In this document: piece after piece, positions 62,132 through 64,000 of the stretch
How the letters are laid out: the number at the start of each line of letters is the position of its first letter
Position numbering within the stretch: position 1 is the stretch's first letter
Assembly: GCA_964396375.1 (NCBI GenBank)
Contig: CAYNEY010000027.1
Location: 1-64,000, forward strand
DNA length: 64,000 nucleotides
Source of the DNA: FEN-1139 sp964396375
Lineage (GTDB): Bacteria > Myxococcota_A > Polyangia > Polyangiales > Polyangiaceae
Reading direction: 5' to 3'
Position numbers and translations under genes: made by a program
Notes under the pieces: generated by a model
The model's database searches: none
The model's input: the letters and a program-made list of their open reading frames with translations, nothing else
Told to the model about the DNA's origin: nothing

Positions 62132-62669
62132 GACACCACGCTTTCGAGGGCACCCAGAGAGTCTGCCGGGACCCTGACGAGAATTGACGGACTGCAGGCG
62201 TCATTGCAGGCACCGCAAACAGCTCTGCTCGGTGGCCGTCGAGCCGAGCCACGGGGCCCGAAGTCGGAGGCCGTAGAGCAGGGCCTGGCCGCCGATGGCC
62301 ACTCGCTGCCGCCGCCCGCCGCCCCCTCATCCCACCGAGCATGCCGATTTCCCGCACTCGGCGGTCCAGTCGGATTCTTCAGCGAGCCCACGCAGTGTCC
62401 TGACTCCAAGGCTGCACCGGCGCCCAAGCGAGCACTCCGTACTCGCGGTAAATGCGATGCTCCGAGACGTGCGACCATCCCGGGAATTTCTGTCCGTGCT
62501 GAGGAAACTGTGTGTACCAGAATCGCCACCGGAACGGGAGCCAAGGGCGAAGTGCCCGAAGAAGCCGGAGAGCCAGGCAGTCAAGGCTCTCACCACACCC
62601 ATCCACCAGCGTGGTTTCCTGCTCGGCTACTTCCGCCGCGTGCCATGGCCACCCGCCGGAGCCCGGGCG
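62132..62669. other. 538-bp stretch without assigned gene
   Basis: Several overlapping ORFs exist on both strands, but none shows a recognisable domain, a good ribosome site or plausible residue composition. Part of it may be the 5' region of the metalloprotease gene. I see no clear promoter, tRNA or repeat. Confidence 0.5.
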
Positions 62670-63752
62670 CTAACGCTGAACGCGCGCCGAGCCGCCTTTC
62701 GCGAAGGCTCGCACCTGCTCCACGGTGACCATGGTGGTATCGCCCGGGGTGGTGGTGAGCAGTGCGCCATGCGCCCAGCCGAGACGCACCGCTTGCTCCT
62801 CGGATTCGCCGCTGAGTAAGCCGTAGAACAGCCCACTCGCGAAACCATCACCGCCACCGATCCGATCGTGAACGTCGAGCTCGCAGGTGGGAGACATGTG
62901 GGTCTGGCCATCGATCCACGCCACGGCGGCCCAGCGATGGCGATTCGTGGAGATGACTTCGCGCAGCGTGGTCGCCACGACCTTCACGTTCGGAAACTTC
63001 TTCACCACCTCGCCGATCATGCCAACGAACGCGCTCGGATCCAGCTTCGAGCTCGACTCGACATCTTGCCCTCGGATCCCCAGTCCCTTCTGGAGATCCT
63101 CCTCGTTGCCGACCAACACGTCCACGTTCTCGACGATCCGACCGATCACCTGTTCGGCGCGGGCCGCGCCTCCCCAGATCGACCACAGCTTCTCGCGAAA
63201 ATTGAGGTCAAAGCTACAGATCGCGCCTGCGCGCTTCGCAGCCTGCATGCCCTCGATGATAAGTTCGCCGGTCGTCTCGGAGAGCGCCGCGAAGATCCCG
63301 CCACTGTGGAACCAACGCACCCCAGGCGCGAAGATGCGGGCCCAGTCGAGATCGCCGGGACCGAGGAGCGCACCGGCCTCATTGGCGCGGTTGTAGAAGA
63401 CCACCGGGGCCCGCACCCCTTGACCACGGTCACTGTAGACGGTCGCCATGTTCGGACCATTCACGCCGTTGTGGGCGAAGCGCTTATAGAATGGCGTTAC
63501 CCCCATGGCACGGACGCGCTCGTGGATCATGTCCCCGATCGGATAATCCACCATCGCCGTGGCGATCCCGGTGTTCAGCCGGAAGCAATCCGAGAGGTTC
63601 GCCGCCACGTTGAACTCACCACCGCTCACGTGGATCTGGCAGGAGGCTGCCTTGCGAAATGGCACGATCCCTGGATCCAAACGGTGAACCAGAGCACCCA
63701 AAGAAACCAGGTCGAGCCCCTGTGCCGGGACAATGGCCAACGCACTACACAT
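62670..63752 (-). CDS. PfkB-family sugar kinase, probably 2-keto-3-deoxygluconate kinase
   Basis: A 360-residue ribokinase-fold enzyme. The N-terminal GGEFNVAANLSDCF is the first PfkB signature, and the C-terminal DRIGGGDGFASGLFYGLL contains the anion hole and catalytic Asp. ICSFDLNFREKLW and VDVLVGNEEDL are further family blocks. The version of the C-terminal motif (GGGDGFASG) is usual for KDG kinases, which phosphorylate the product of uronic acid breakdown. That fits glucuronoxylan or pectin use. An unidentified frame precedes it with a short overlap. Confidence 0.85.
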   Translation of the reverse strand: MCSALAIVPAQGLDLVSLGALVHRLDPGIVPFRKAASCQIHVSGGEFNVAANLSDCFRLNTGIATAMVDYPIGDMIHERVRAMGVTPFYKRFAHNGVNGPNMATVYSDRGQGVRAPVVFYNRANEAGALLGPGDLDWARIFAPGVRWFHSGGIFAALSETTGELIIEGMQAAKRAGAICSFDLNFREKLWSIWGGAARAEQVIGRIVENVDVLVGNEEDLQKGLGIRGQDVESSSKLDPSAFVGMIGEVVKKFPNVKVVATTLREVISTNRHRWAAVAWIDGQTHMSPTCELDVHDRIGGGDGFASGLFYGLLSGESEEQAVRLGWAHGALLTTTPGDTTMVTVEQVRAFAKGGSARVQR

Positions 63753-64000
63753 GATCGTTTCGCTCCTTCTTCGTGTTCTCGTCGCACAGACGGTAGAGCA
63801 CCTGCCCCGCTTCCTCGACGACCAAGGTGTCAGGGTCATGCTTCCATTCTTCGATGTCGATCGAGCTCGGCTCTCGATACGAGAGGTTGACGCCCCGGCA
63901 GCGTCGCTCCGAGATCGACGTCGCCAGCGTCACGTCGATGCGAGGCCTCTCCTGGCCATTCTCGAAGCTCCCGATCCCGCGCACGTTGGTGCTGTGCGCG
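63745..64000 (-). CDS. C-terminal fragment of an unidentified gene (window edge)
   Basis: The frame is open from the right window edge to a TAG at 63745 and overlaps the kinase start by 8 bp, so the two are probably an operon. The visible 85 residues include IDVTLATSISERRCRGVNLSYRE and LVVEEAGQVLYRL. They look like a genuine conserved C-terminus, but I do not recognise the family. An enzyme of uronic acid or lactate metabolism would suit the neighbour. Confidence 0.55.
   Translation of the reverse strand, partial: AHSTNVRGIGSFENGQERPRIDVTLATSISERRCRGVNLSYREPSSIDIEEWKHDPDTLVVEEAGQVLYRLCDENTKKERNDHV

Noticed and set aside
62204..62819. Overlapping plus-strand ORFs left of the sugar kinase
   Set aside because: No domain, poor composition, and partly antisense to the kinase gene.

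Overview
The window is high-GC DNA with tightly packed genes, and it points to a myxobacterium (Myxococcota, probably Polyangiales-like). The evidence is a subtilisin-like protease with a C-terminal sorting tail of the MYXO-CTERM type (GCGC motif, hydrophobic segment, arginines), many lipoproteins with long Gly-rich linkers, and a sigma-54 activator. Two runs of exactly 100 N (45049-45148 and 54117-54216) lie inside Gly-rich repeats and mark it as a draft scaffold. No rRNA, tRNA or CRISPR array was recognised.

Layout. 1-13 kb: a decayed ISAs1-like transposase, an unknown lipoprotein, a peroxide-defence pair (OhrR-like regulator and glutathione peroxidase), a corrinoid adenosyltransferase, a MerR regulator whose effector domain also occurs as a separate 60-residue protein, a methyltransferase remnant, a PLD-helicase-DUF3427 protein of probable defence function, a TfoX-N protein and a hipBA toxin-antitoxin pair with twin operators. 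11.7-19 kb: a PAS/AAA+ sigma-54 activator diverges from a seven-gene operon preceded by a near-perfect -24/-12 promoter. The operon encodes peptide deformylase, an IscU/NifU-like scaffold, a cysteine desulfurase, a ZIP metal transporter, a DUF89 protein, a radical SAM protein and a DUF4405 membrane protein. Most junctions are 4-bp overlaps. It looks like a metal or Fe-S cofactor system and is my main candidate for an undescribed system.

19-25.6 kb: a small two-gene unit (Gly/Ala-rich peptide and 4-TM protein), the subtilase, an AraC regulator, and envelope and miscellaneous genes. 25.7-62.1 kb is dominated by secreted lipoproteins built as lipobox, Gly-rich repeat, then catalytic domain: CE4-type deacetylases, GH5, GH8, GH128 with a lectin domain, GH62, three CE1-type esterases, a CE6-type esterase and zinc metalloproteases. 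Together with a 2-keto-3-deoxygluconate kinase at the right edge they suggest surface-tethered breakdown of plant cell wall (arabinoxylan/cellulose) and beta-1,3-glucan. Three of these enzymes share a six-cysteine module with identical spacing. Between them lie a Cache-HAMP sensor, a UbiB-family protein, a heavy-metal RND efflux operon (33.4-40.1 kb) with a near-consensus sigma-70 promoter, a trypsin-nuclease fusion, and an OlsF-like bifunctional acyltransferase.

All functional statements come from reading motifs by eye. No database search was possible, so family names are recognitions and substrate assignments are inferences.
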